Assembly (NCBI RefSeq): GCF_902859725.1 | Contig: NZ_CADIJP010000005.1 | Span: 248,001-312,000 of the forward strand | Reading direction: 5' to 3' | DNA length: 64,000 nucleotides | Origin: Achromobacter mucicolens | GTDB taxonomy: Bacteria > Pseudomonadota > Gammaproteobacteria > Burkholderiales > Burkholderiaceae_B | Shown here: piece by piece, positions 56,438 through 64,000 of the stretch | Layout: each line of letters starts with the position of its first letter | Numbering within the stretch: the stretch's first letter is position 1 | Made by a program: the position numbers and the translations under genes | The notes under the pieces: generated by a model | Seen by the model: only the letters and a program-made list of their open reading frames with translations | The model's database searches: none | What the model was told of the DNA's origin: nothing

Positions 56438-58732
56438 ATGGCTTTTCCCGGGCTGAAGTACGCTTCATCTGGTCTGCTTGCCGCACTGCGTGCCGGCTCC
56501 CGTCTTGGGCGCCGCACGGGCAAGAAAGACAAGAATTCCCCTACGCCACAGTCCGTCGCCGCGCAAGAAGCGGCGGACGTGACCGGATCTCCGGTCGCCT
56601 CGCTGGCGCCGCTGACCGAAATCATCGGCAGCTATCTCGACAAGAACGATGTTGAGCGCGTGCGCGAAGCTTATCGCTTCGCGGACCAGGCGCATCTTGG
56701 GCAATTCCGCGCCAGCGGTTCGCCCTACATCTCTCATCCCATCGCCGTCACCGAAATCTGCGCAGGCTGGAAGCTCGACGTCAACGCGCTGTCTGCCGCC
56801 CTGCTGCATGACGTAATGGAAGACCAGGGCATCGCCAAGCACGAGCTTGCCGAGAAATTCGGGCCGGAAGTCGCCGAACTGGTCGATGGCCTGTCCAAGC
56901 TTGATCGCCTGGATTTCGCCACCAAGGCCGAGCAACAGGCCGAGAGCTTCCGGAAAATGCTGTTGGCGATGGCGCGCGACGTGCGCGTCATCCTCATCAA
57001 ACTGGCCGACCGCCTGCACAACATGCGCACGCTGGACGCGGTCAATCCCGAAAAGCGCCGCCGCATCGCGCGCGAAACGCTGGATATCTATGCGCCCATC
57101 GCGCATCGCCTTGGCCTGAACCTGCTGTTCCGCGAGCTGCAGGACCTGTGCTTTGCCGCGATGTACCCGAATCGCTACCAGGTCCTGTACAAGGCGGTCC
57201 TGGCGGCGCGCGGCAATCGCCGCGAGGTCATCACCAAGATCGCCGATTCCGTGCGCGCCGCCCTGCCCGCCGCCGGCATCGAAGCCGAGGTCAGCGGCCG
57301 CGAAAAAACCCTGTTCGGCATCTACCGCAAGATGGTCGACCAGAAGAAGTCTTTCTCGGACGTGCTGGACATCTACGGGTTCCGCATCGTGGTCCATACG
57401 CTGCCCGAGTGCTACCTGGCGCTGGGCACGCTGCATCAGCTGTTCCGCCCGGTGCCCGGCAAGTTCAAGGACTACATCGCCATCCCCAAGGTGAACGGCT
57501 ACCAGTCCCTGCACACCACGCTGGTAGGCCCCTACGGCACCCCGGTGGAATTCCAGTTCCGCACGCGCGACATGCACCATGTCGCCGAGGAAGGCGTGGC
57601 GTCCCACTGGCTGTACAAGGGCGCGGACCTGACGCTCAATGACCTGCAAAAGCGCACGCACCAGTGGCTGCAGTCGCTGCTGGACATCCAGAGCCAGACC
57701 GGCGATTCCGGCGAATTCCTCGAGCACGTCAAGGTCGACCTGTTCCCGGACGCGGTGTACGTGTTCACGCCCCGCGGCAAGATCATTTCCCTGCCCCGCG
57801 GCGCCACGCCCGTCGACTTTGCCTACGCCATCCACACCGACATCGGCAACCAAGCCGTGGCGGCCAAGGTCAACGGCGAATTCGTTCCGCTGCGCACTGA
57901 ACTAAGCAGCGGCGACACCGTCGAGATCGTCACGTCGCCGGCCTCGCGTCCCAATGCGCAATGGCTGAACTATGTGCGCACGGGCCGCGCACGCTCGGAA
58001 ATCCGCCACTACCTGCGCACGGTCAAGTACGAAGAGTCCGTGGCCTTCGGCGAGCGGTTGCTGGCCCAGGCCATGCAGGAACTGCACATGCCGCTGCCCG
58101 CCACCGACGACCCCGGCTGGCAAAAGCTGGCGCGCAGCACCGGCGCCAGCTCGCGCGAGGAAATCCTGGCCGACATCGGCCTGGGCAAGCGGCTGGCCGC
58201 GGTGGTTGCCCGCCGTTTCGCGCCGGAACATCAACTGGTCGCCACCACGGCGGCGGCGGTGGACGAACTGACCTCGGCGCGCAGCGCCCCCATCCTGATC
58301 CAGGGCAACGAAGGCCAGGCGGTGCAACTTGCGCCTTGCTGCGGCCCGCTGCCCGGCGACCCGATCGTGGCCGGGATGCGCATGGGTCATGGGCTGGTGG
58401 TGCACACGGCAGATTGCCCCGTCGCGTTGCGCCAGCGCCTGCGCGAACCCGAGCGCTGGATCAACGTGGGTTGGGATGCGCAAACGGCCAAGCACCTGGC
58501 CACGCGCCTGGACATCGTCACCCGCAACGAACGCGGCGTGCTGGGCCGGCTGGCGGCGGAAGTCACCGCGGCCGATGCCAACATCGTGCATGTCACGATG
58601 CACGACGACGCCGTCGCCACCGTGTCGCTGCACCTGACCATCCAGGTCGACAGCCGCAAGCACCTGGCGCAGGTCATTCGCGCCATCCGGCACGTGCCGC
58701 AAGTGCAGAAGATCGTCCGCGTGAAGGGTTGA
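56438..58732 (+). CDS. spoT: Bifunctional (p)ppGpp synthetase/hydrolase SpoT (RSH)
   Basis: A 764-residue RSH protein. The HD hydrolase domain has ISHPIAV (His100) and LLHDVMED (His124-Asp125, Glu128-Asp129). The synthetase domain includes KSFSDVLDIYGFRIVV, AIPKVNGYQSLHTTLVGPYG and EFQFRTRDMH. A TGS domain (DAVYVFTPRGKIISLPRGATPVDFAYAIHTDIG) is followed by a helical region and a C-terminal ACT domain from about residue 690. The hydrolase residues look intact, so it should both make and degrade the alarmone. The frame is open from 56294, but ATG 56438 gives the family start. Confidence 0.95.
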   Translation: MAFPGLKYASSGLLAALRAGSRLGRRTGKKDKNSPTPQSVAAQEAADVTGSPVASLAPLTEIIGSYLDKNDVERVREAYRFADQAHLGQFRASGSPYISHPIAVTEICAGWKLDVNALSAALLHDVMEDQGIAKHELAEKFGPEVAELVDGLSKLDRLDFATKAEQQAESFRKMLLAMARDVRVILIKLADRLHNMRTLDAVNPEKRRRIARETLDIYAPIAHRLGLNLLFRELQDLCFAAMYPNRYQVLYKAVLAARGNRREVITKIADSVRAALPAAGIEAEVSGREKTLFGIYRKMVDQKKSFSDVLDIYGFRIVVHTLPECYLALGTLHQLFRPVPGKFKDYIAIPKVNGYQSLHTTLVGPYGTPVEFQFRTRDMHHVAEEGVASHWLYKGADLTLNDLQKRTHQWLQSLLDIQSQTGDSGEFLEHVKVDLFPDAVYVFTPRGKIISLPRGATPVDFAYAIHTDIGNQAVAAKVNGEFVPLRTELSSGDTVEIVTSPASRPNAQWLNYVRTGRARSEIRHYLRTVKYEESVAFGERLLAQAMQELHMPLPATDDPGWQKLARSTGASSREEILADIGLGKRLAAVVARRFAPEHQLVATTAAAVDELTSARSAPILIQGNEGQAVQLAPCCGPLPGDPIVAGMRMGHGLVVHTADCPVALRQRLREPERWINVGWDAQTAKHLATRLDIVTRNERGVLGRLAAEVTAADANIVHVTMHDDAVATVSLHLTIQVDSRKHLAQVIRAIRHVPQVQKIVRVKG

Positions 58733-58747
58733 GGCGAGGCCCCAAGC

Positions 58748-58781
58748 AAAAAGCGTCCGGCTATAAACCGGACGCTTTTTT
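58748..58781. terminator. Bidirectional terminator after spoT
   Basis: A 13-bp perfect stem (AAAAAGCGTCCGG and CCGGACGCTTTTT) with a 7-nt loop and a further T. The mirrored A/T tails also serve the converging ABC transporter operon, whose last stop codon is at 58786. Confidence 0.9.
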
Positions 58782-58785
58782 CTTT

Positions 58786-59514
58786 TCAGGTCACGTGCTG
58801 CAGGAAGTCCTTCAGACGCTGGCTGGGCGGATTGCTCAGCAGTTCTTCCGGCGGCCCGTCATGGGCGATTTTGCCCGCATCGATGAAGATCAGCCGGCTG
58901 CCGACCTTGCGCGCGAATTCCATCTCGTGCGTCACGACCACCATCGTCATGCCCTCCTCGGCCAGATCGCGCATGACCTTGAGCACCTCGTGGCGCAGCT
59001 CGGGGTCGAGCGCGGACGTGGGCTCATCGAACAGCATCAGCTTGGGCATGATGGCCAGCGCGCGGGCGATGGCCACGCGCTGCTGCTGCCCGCCCGATAG
59101 TTCGGCTGGATAGTGCTTCATGCGTTCGGCCAGGCCCACCTTGGCCAGCAGGCTCTCGGCCAGCTCGCGCGCCTCGGCCCGGCTTTGGCCGCGGGTGTGG
59201 ACCGGTCCGAACATGACGTTTTCCAGCGCCGTCATCTGCGGGAACAGATTGAACTGCTGGAACACCATGCCGGCTTCGCGCCGGATCTCGCGCACCGTCG
59301 CCGCATCGCCCTTGACGCTCAGACCGTCCACCAGCAGATCGCCGTCGTTGATCGTCTCCAGCACATTGATGCAGCGCAGGAAAGTGGACTTGCCCGACCC
59401 GGACGGCCCGACCACCACCACGACCTCCCCGGCATCGATGTTGAGCGAGATGTCGTTCAGCACCGTCGAGTCGCCAAAGCGCTTGGTGACGTTATGAAAT
59501 TCAACCATGCTCAT
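58786..59514 (-). CDS. glnQ: Polar amino acid ABC transporter ATPase (GlnQ type)
   Basis: A 242-residue ATPase of the GlnQ/HisP group: Walker [31 protein letters not shown]-loop [18 protein letters not shown], signature LSGGQQQRV, Walker [15 protein letters not shown] and [19 protein letters not shown] at 59514 overlaps the permease stop codon (ATGA). The gene symbol follows the family; glutamate, glutamine or another polar amino acid may be carried. Confidence 0.92.
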   Translation of the reverse strand: MSMVEFHNVTKRFGDSTVLNDISLNIDAGEVVVVVGPSGSGKSTFLRCINVLETINDGDLLVDGLSVKGDAATVREIRREAGMVFQQFNLFPQMTALENVMFGPVHTRGQSRAEARELAESLLAKVGLAERMKHYPAELSGGQQQRVAIARALAIMPKLMLFDEPTSALDPELRHEVLKVMRDLAEEGMTMVVVTHEMEFARKVGSRLIFIDAGKIAHDGPPEELLSNPPSQRLKDFLQHVT

Positions 59515-60167
59515 ATGATGCGCATCCTCTTTTCGACCAGATGCAGGGTCAACGCCATCAGGCCCGTGAGGATCAGGTAGATGATCGCCACCGCGGACCA
59601 GATTTCGACCGCCCGAAAGTTGCTGGCCATGATTTCCTGCCCTTGCCGGGTCAGCTCCGCCACGCCGATCACGATGAACAGCGAGGAATCCTTCAGGCTG
59701 ATGATGCACTGGTTGCCCAGCGGCGGAATCATGCGCCGAAAGGCGACCGGCCCGATGATGTGCAGCAGGATCTTGTAAAAGGGCAGGCCCATTGCCTGCC
59801 CTGCTTCCTTCAGCCCCTTGTGGACCGACAGCAGCGATCCGCGCACGATTTCCGAGATGTACGCCCCCGAGTTGATGATGAGGGTGGCGATCGCCGCGAA
59901 TTCGGCGTCTACCCGGATGTCCGCCAACAGCGGCAGCGCAAAGTAGATGAACATGACCTGCACCACGATCGGCGTGCCGCGGATGACCGCGACATACACC
60001 TGCGTGATGCCCGAGAGCACCGCGTTCCCGTAGGCCCGCGTCACGCCCGAAAGCGCGCCGAGCAGGAAACCGCCCGCCAGGCCCCAGAAGGTGATCTTGA
60101 TGGTCATGAGCGTACCCGTCAGCAGATTGGGTAACGCGTCCTCGATGACAGCCCAGTCAAACTCCAC
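59511..60167 (-). CDS. glnP: Polar amino acid ABC transporter permease (GlnP type)
   Basis: A 218-residue membrane protein with about five hydrophobic segments. It has [21 protein letters not shown] and the coupling loop [40 protein letters not shown], typical of His/Glu/Gln permeases. It starts with GTG at 60167, preceded by GGGGGAAG. A single permease gene is present, so it probably works as a homodimer. Confidence 0.92.
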   Translation of the reverse strand: MEFDWAVIEDALPNLLTGTLMTIKITFWGLAGGFLLGALSGVTRAYGNAVLSGITQVYVAVIRGTPIVVQVMFIYFALPLLADIRVDAEFAAIATLIINSGAYISEIVRGSLLSVHKGLKEAGQAMGLPFYKILLHIIGPVAFRRMIPPLGNQCIISLKDSSLFIVIGVAELTRQGQEIMASNFRAVEIWSAVAIIYLILTGLMALTLHLVEKRMRII

Positions 60168-60210
60168 GATCTTCCCCCAATGGCGCGCGCGGGCGCGCCC
60201 ACATCATGGC

Positions 60211-60276
60211 GGACGCGCCCGCGGCAAGGGTGGCGGCTGTCGCCGCGCCCTTGACCGCGGTTCAGGCGGCGCGTCC
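60211..60276 (-). other. Extended stem-loop between the receptor and permease genes of the polar amino acid operon
   Basis: Four nested pairings share one axis: GGACGCGCC (60211) with GGCGCGTCC (ending 60276), CGCGG with CCGCG, CAAGGG (60225) with CCCTTG (ending 60253), and GCGGC with GCCGC around a TGTC loop. A second small hairpin, GGCGCGC-GCGG-GCGCGCC, lies at 60182-60199. The receptor stop is 26 bp away. No T tract is present, so it is probably an mRNA-stabilising structure. Confidence 0.65.
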
Positions 60277-60302
60277 TTAGAAAATGCCGCTTGCCCAGCC
60301 GG

Positions 60303-61055
60303 TCAGGGCTTCTTGCCGAACCACTTGGTGTAGATCTTGTCGTACTCGCCGTTGGCCTTCAGCGTGGCGAGCGCCTTGTTGACCTCGGGCACCAATTCGC
60401 TGCCCTTGGGGAACGCAATGCCGTAGAAGTCGCCGCTCTTGACCGAGCCGACCACCTTCACGCGGCCCTTGCCCGCGGTATTGGCGTAGTACTGGACGTT
60501 GGGCGTATCGTGCACGGCGGCGTCGACGCGGCCGGTTGCCAGTTCGAGATAGGCGTTGTCGATGTTCGGGAACAGCTTGAGCTTGGCGTCGGGCACCTGC
60601 GCCTTCAGGAAGTCCACCGTCGCCGTGCCGGTCTTGACCGCAACGGTCTTGCCGGCCAGGGACTTGGCGTCCTTGATGTCGGTGTTCTTTTCGCCGACCA
60701 GGATGGCCAGGCCGCTTTCGTAGTAGGGATCCGAGAAATCGATGACCTTCTTGCGATCGTCGCGTATCGTGATACCGGCCAGCGCGGCATCGATGTTCTT
60801 CGTTTGCAAGCCGGGAATGATGCCGGCGAAGTCCATCGGCTGCAGCTTGTACTTGAGGTTGAGTTCCTTCGCGATGGCCGCCCACAGGTCCACGTCGAAC
60901 CCGACGTAAGTGTTGCCCTGCTTGAATTCGAACGGCACGAAAGCGGTATCGGTGGCCACCACCAATTCCTTGCCCTGGGCCTGCACGGCGGAAGCGGCGC
61001 CGAACAGGGTCAGCGACAGGCCCACCATTGCGGCGGCGACTTTACGTTTGATCAT
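60303..61055 (-). CDS. glnH: Polar amino acid ABC transporter substrate-binding protein (GlnH type)
   Basis: A 250-residue periplasmic receptor. The signal peptide ends at [23 protein letters not shown]. Family segments are [56 protein letters not shown] and the [10 protein letters not shown] loop. GAGGAG precedes ATG 61055. It heads the operon, in order receptor-permease-ATPase. Overall similarity points to glutamine/glutamate, but the ligand is inferred. Confidence 0.91.
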   Translation of the reverse strand: MIKRKVAAAMVGLSLTLFGAASAVQAQGKELVVATDTAFVPFEFKQGNTYVGFDVDLWAAIAKELNLKYKLQPMDFAGIIPGLQTKNIDAALAGITIRDDRKKVIDFSDPYYESGLAILVGEKNTDIKDAKSLAGKTVAVKTGTATVDFLKAQVPDAKLKLFPNIDNAYLELATGRVDAAVHDTPNVQYYANTAGKGRVKVVGSVKSGDFYGIAFPKGSELVPEVNKALATLKANGEYDKIYTKWFGKKP

Positions 61056-61223
61056 GAAACTCTCCTCTTGGGGAGCGCAGGGCACCCCGGGCTTGTTGTA
61101 AGGGCATGATTCCTGGGTCGCGCCGGGATCGCCAACGCAACTTACCGACGATCTTAACGCAACAATCCACGCCCCGGCGGGTGGCGGACCCCTTACAATC
61201 CGCGAGACATCCGGAGGTTTTCG

Positions 61224-62258
61224 ATGGCCTACAAATATGTGCGCATCGCTGGAAACCGCCGCCAGGTCGGCCTGGCGCTTGGCAAGCTGGCCCGCCCCAT
61301 CATGGGGACCTATCTGGACCAGAGCGGCACCTGGAGCGCCCTGCGCCCGTGGCGCGGCCACCCCTTCGTCGATGATCTGGCCCAACAGGCGCAGGCTGCC
61401 CTGCCGCAGCTATGGGAAGAACTTGAAGGTCTGGCTGAAGGCTTGCGCATGCCGGTCAGCGACGTGCTGCTATGGCATTGCCGGGGCGATCTGCTGCACA
61501 GCACCACGGATGGGTGCACGTCGGTCGCCATGCGGGCGGCAGACGGATCGCGCTGGATCGGCCACAACGAGGACGGCGATCCGTTTCTGTATGGCCGCTG
61601 CCATCTGGTGGATGTCGCGCTGGACGATGCGCCCGGCTATCTGAGCTTCTATTACCCGGGCTCGCTGCCCGGTCACACGTTTGCCGCCAACCGCGCGGGC
61701 CTCGTGCAAACCATCAACAACCTGCGTACCCGGCAGCGGCATGCGGGCGTACCCCGAATGTTCCTGGCGCGGGCCGTGCTGGACTGCACGACGGTCGACG
61801 AGGCCGTCACGCTATTGCGCGAGCAGCCCCATGCTGGCGGATTTCATCATCTGTTGGGCGCGGCCGGCGATGCGCGTATGCTCAGCGCCGAGGTGACGCC
61901 GGGATCGGTGTCCATCCAGGAAGTCGGCCGGCGCTACGGCCATGCCAATCACATGGTGCACGCCGCCACGCGAGGCCAGGCGCAGCTCGTCACCGACTCG
62001 TCGCGGGCGCGGCAGAACCGGATCGAAGGCCTGGTGGATGGGTGGTTGCCGGAATCGACCCACGCCGACATGCTTGCCGCCCTGCTCGATACCCAGGGCC
62101 AGCTGCCGATCCTGCGCACGGCAAAGGACGACCCCGACGATGAGAACACGCTGGCCACGGCGATGTTCGAAATCACCGATGAGGCCGTCGTCCTGCGTGT
62201 TTACGACCGCCATGCGCGCGCGGATATCGCGCTGGACGTGATGTCCGATCCCGAATGA
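61224..62258 (+). CDS. C45 family peptidase / acyl-CoA:6-aminopenicillanate acyltransferase-like Ntn hydrolase
   Basis: A 344-residue protein of the AAT/C45 family. The putative nucleophile is Cys98 in [14 protein letters not shown], followed by [23 protein letters not shown] and the late NHMVHAA segment also match. Members are autoproteolytic Ntn hydrolases that act on amide bonds of N-acyl amino acids or lactams. The bacterial substrate is unknown. GGAGG lies 6 bp before ATG. It diverges from the polar amino acid ABC operon and converges on the 5-oxoprolinase gene, whose product forms glutamate. Confidence 0.86.
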   Translation: MAYKYVRIAGNRRQVGLALGKLARPIMGTYLDQSGTWSALRPWRGHPFVDDLAQQAQAALPQLWEELEGLAEGLRMPVSDVLLWHCRGDLLHSTTDGCTSVAMRAADGSRWIGHNEDGDPFLYGRCHLVDVALDDAPGYLSFYYPGSLPGHTFAANRAGLVQTINNLRTRQRHAGVPRMFLARAVLDCTTVDEAVTLLREQPHAGGFHHLLGAAGDARMLSAEVTPGSVSIQEVGRRYGHANHMVHAATRGQAQLVTDSSRARQNRIEGLVDGWLPESTHADMLAALLDTQGQLPILRTAKDDPDDENTLATAMFEITDEAVVLRVYDRHARADIALDVMSDPE

Positions 62259-62283
62259 ACGGGACCGGACATCGCGGCGGGCA

Positions 62284-64000
62284 TTACTGCGCGCCGTAGC
62301 CGCCGCCTCCCGGCGTTTCCACGACGAACACATCGCCCGGCCGCAGCTGCGCGCTGTCCTGGGGACCGAGTTCCTCGATGGTGCCGTCCGCGCGTTCAAC
62401 CGTATTGCGGCCCATGGCGCCCGGCTGGCCGCCAGCCAGGCCGAACGGCGCGTAACGCCGGTTGTTCGACAGGATGGCCGCGGTCATGTCTTCCAGGAAG
62501 CGGATGCGGCGCACGCCGCCGTCACCGCCCGGATACCGGCCCGCGCCGCCCGAGCCCTTGCGGATCTCGTAGGACTCCAGACGCACCGGGAATCGGAACT
62601 CCAGCACTTCCGGATCGGTCAGGCGCGAGTTGGTCATGTGCGCCTGCACCACCGATGTACCAGCAAAGCCCTCGTCGTGCGGACCGGCCGCGTCGATACG
62701 GACCGGACCGGCGCCAGTGCCGCCCGAAATGGTCTCGTAGTACTGATGACGCGCATTGCCGAACGTGAAGTTGTTCATCGTGCCCTGGCTGGCGGCCAGC
62801 ACCCCCAACGCCCCGTACAGTGCGTTGACGATGCACATGGAGGTCTCCACATTGCCCGCGACCACCGAAGCGGGCGGGTTCGGGCGCAGCATCGACCCTT
62901 CGGGCAGGATGATGGTCAGCGGCACGAGGCAGCCGTCGTTCAGCGGGATGTCGTCATTGACCATCGTGCGGAACACATACAGCACCGCGGCCACGGCAAT
63001 CGCACCGGGCGCGTTGAAGTTGTTGTCCAACTGCGGCGACGTGCCCGTGAAATCCACCACGGCGCTGCGCGCCTCGGTATCCACACGCACCGCCACGCGG
63101 ATGACCGCGCCGTTGTCCAGCGGGTACTCGTAGCTGCCGTCCTTGAGCACCGAGATCACGCGACGCACCGCCTCTTCGGCGTTGTCCTGCACGTGGCCCA
63201 TGTAGGCGCGAACAACCTCCAGGCCGAAGTGGTCGCACATGCGCAGCAGCTCTTGCACGCCCTTTTCGTTGGCGGCGATCTGCGCGTGCATGTCGGCGAT
63301 GTTCTGGTCCGGATTGCGCGCCGGCCAGCGGCCCGACCCCAGGATCTCGCGCGCGGCCTCTTCGCGGAACTCGCCGTTCTTGACGAGCTGGAAGTTCGTG
63401 AACAGCACGCCTTCGTCTTCGACCGTCTTGGAGTCCGGCGGCATGGAGCCCGGCGTGGTCCCGCCGATATCGGCATGGTGGCCGCGCGATCCCACATAGA
63501 ACAGGATCTCGCGCCCCGCCTTGTCGAACACCGGCGTGATCACCGTGACATCAGGCAGGTGCGTGCCGCCGTGGTACGGGTCGTTCACCACGTACGCGTC
63601 GCCCGGCTGCATCTTGCCGGCGTTGGCGTTCATGACCGTGCGCACCGATTCGCCCATGGAACCCAGATGCACGGGCATGTGCGGCGCGTTGGCGATCAAG
63701 CGCGCCTGCGCGTCGAAGATGGCGCAGGAGAAGTCCAGACGCTCCTTGATGTTGACCGAGTACGCCGTGTTCTGCAGGCGGTAGCCCATCTGTTCGGCGA
63801 TCGACATGAACAGGTTGTTGAACACTTCAAGCATGACGGGGTCGGCTTGCGTGCCGACCTTGCGCTGCTCGGGACGCGCCTCGACGCGGCGGATCACGAA
63901 GTGGTCCTGCGACGTCAGCTCCGCCTGCCAGCCCGGTTCCACGATCGTGGTCTGGTTGGGCTCGGAAATGATGGCCGGTCCCGCGACCACGTCGCCACCA
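62284..64000 (-). CDS. 5-oxoprolinase / hydantoinase HyuA-HyuB fusion, 3' part only
   Basis: 571 residues are visible and the frame is open at the window edge, so the 5' part lies outside. The first ~45 residues ([19 protein letters not shown]) are the end of a HyuA-type domain. From about residue 50 a complete HyuB domain follows ([80 protein letters not shown]) and ends with [15 protein letters not shown]. This single-chain layout is that of ATP-dependent 5-oxoprolinase (about 1200 residues), which opens 5-oxoproline to glutamate. A hydantoinase with other specificity is possible. Confidence 0.9.
   Translation of the reverse strand, partial: GGDVVAGPAIISEPNQTTIVEPGWQAELTSQDHFVIRRVEARPEQRKVGTQADPVMLEVFNNLFMSIAEQMGYRLQNTAYSVNIKERLDFSCAIFDAQARLIANAPHMPVHLGSMGESVRTVMNANAGKMQPGDAYVVNDPYHGGTHLPDVTVITPVFDKAGREILFYVGSRGHHADIGGTTPGSMPPDSKTVEDEGVLFTNFQLVKNGEFREEAAREILGSGRWPARNPDQNIADMHAQIAANEKGVQELLRMCDHFGLEVVRAYMGHVQDNAEEAVRRVISVLKDGSYEYPLDNGAVIRVAVRVDTEARSAVVDFTGTSPQLDNNFNAPGAIAVAAVLYVFRTMVNDDIPLNDGCLVPLTIILPEGSMLRPNPPASVVAGNVETSMCIVNALYGALGVLAASQGTMNNFTFGNARHQYYETISGGTGAGPVRIDAAGPHDEGFAGTSVVQAHMTNSRLTDPEVLEFRFPVRLESYEIRKGSGGAGRYPGGDGGVRRIRFLEDMTAAILSNNRRYAPFGLAGGQPGAMGRNTVERADGTIEELGPQDSAQLRPGDVFVVETPGGGGYGAQ

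Overview
The window comes from the chromosome of a GC-rich betaproteobacterium, most likely Achromobacter or a close Bordetella relative (Alcaligenaceae). Three things point there: three periplasmic Bug (TctC-type) receptors with no TctAB membrane genes nearby, betaproteobacterial gene orders (gmk-rpoZ-spoT, glnA-ntrB-ntrC, hemW-rdgB), and codon use strongly biased to G/C at third positions. That bias also makes long meaningless open frames on the opposite strand of most genes. I saw no rRNA, tRNA, CRISPR array, insertion sequence, integrase or prophage gene.

Layout. 1-3757: a truncated LysR regulator diverging from a Bug receptor, an N-acyl-D-amino-acid deacylase and an Asp/Glu-racemase-family protein. 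3765-8748: a branched-chain amino acid ABC transporter (livF, livG, livM, livH, receptor). 9134-9755: a small VUT-family transporter. 10186-14808: ugpBAEC for glycerol-3-phosphate, preceded by a three-unit Pho-box-like array. 14868-16026: an orphan paralogue of the liv receptor. 16296-21181: a small hydrolase, then dps, oxyR, recG and ridA on the minus strand (peroxide defence and DNA repair). 21278-25111: a LysR regulator diverging from an AtuA-like pair plus a Bug receptor. 25139-29907: ferredoxin-NADP reductase diverging from a ferric-iron ABC operon (fbpABC) with a Fur box. 29951-35549: another Bug receptor, an alpha/beta hydrolase and a CGNR zinc-finger regulator that share an unusual operator-like pattern, two pirins and a LysR regulator. 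35580-39932: ntrC, ntrB and glnA with a consensus sigma-54 promoter and NtrC enhancer sites. 39933-41811: hemW and rdgB. 42015-48234: an EAL-CBS-GGDEF protein, a chemoreceptor whose 3' end overlaps it, and an acyl-CoA dehydrogenase/MmgE-PrpD pair. 48308-51887: a repeat cluster, rph, yicC and an amino acid permease. 52009-55368: AMP nucleosidase, an NlpC/P60 peptidase and an SDR oxidoreductase. 55535-58781: gmk, rpoZ and spoT. 58786-64000: a glutamate/glutamine-type ABC transporter, a C45 acyltransferase-like protein and the 3' part of a fused 5-oxoprolinase.

Functionally this is a nutrient-scavenging and nitrogen/iron/phosphate-response region: four ABC importers, three Bug receptors, glutamine synthetase with its two-component system, and likely nutrient-specific operators (Pho, Fur, NtrC/sigma-54). 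In all four ABC operons a strong stem-loop follows the receptor gene, which would favour receptor over membrane components. I found no clear novel defence or mobile system. The most original signals are the identical GTAAC-N21-GTTAC arrangement in front of both the CGNR regulator and the adjacent hydrolase, the receptor-gene hairpins, the 132-base convergent overlap of a chemoreceptor with a c-di-GMP gene, and two small operons pairing a Bug receptor with amidohydrolase/racemase or AtuA-like enzymes.
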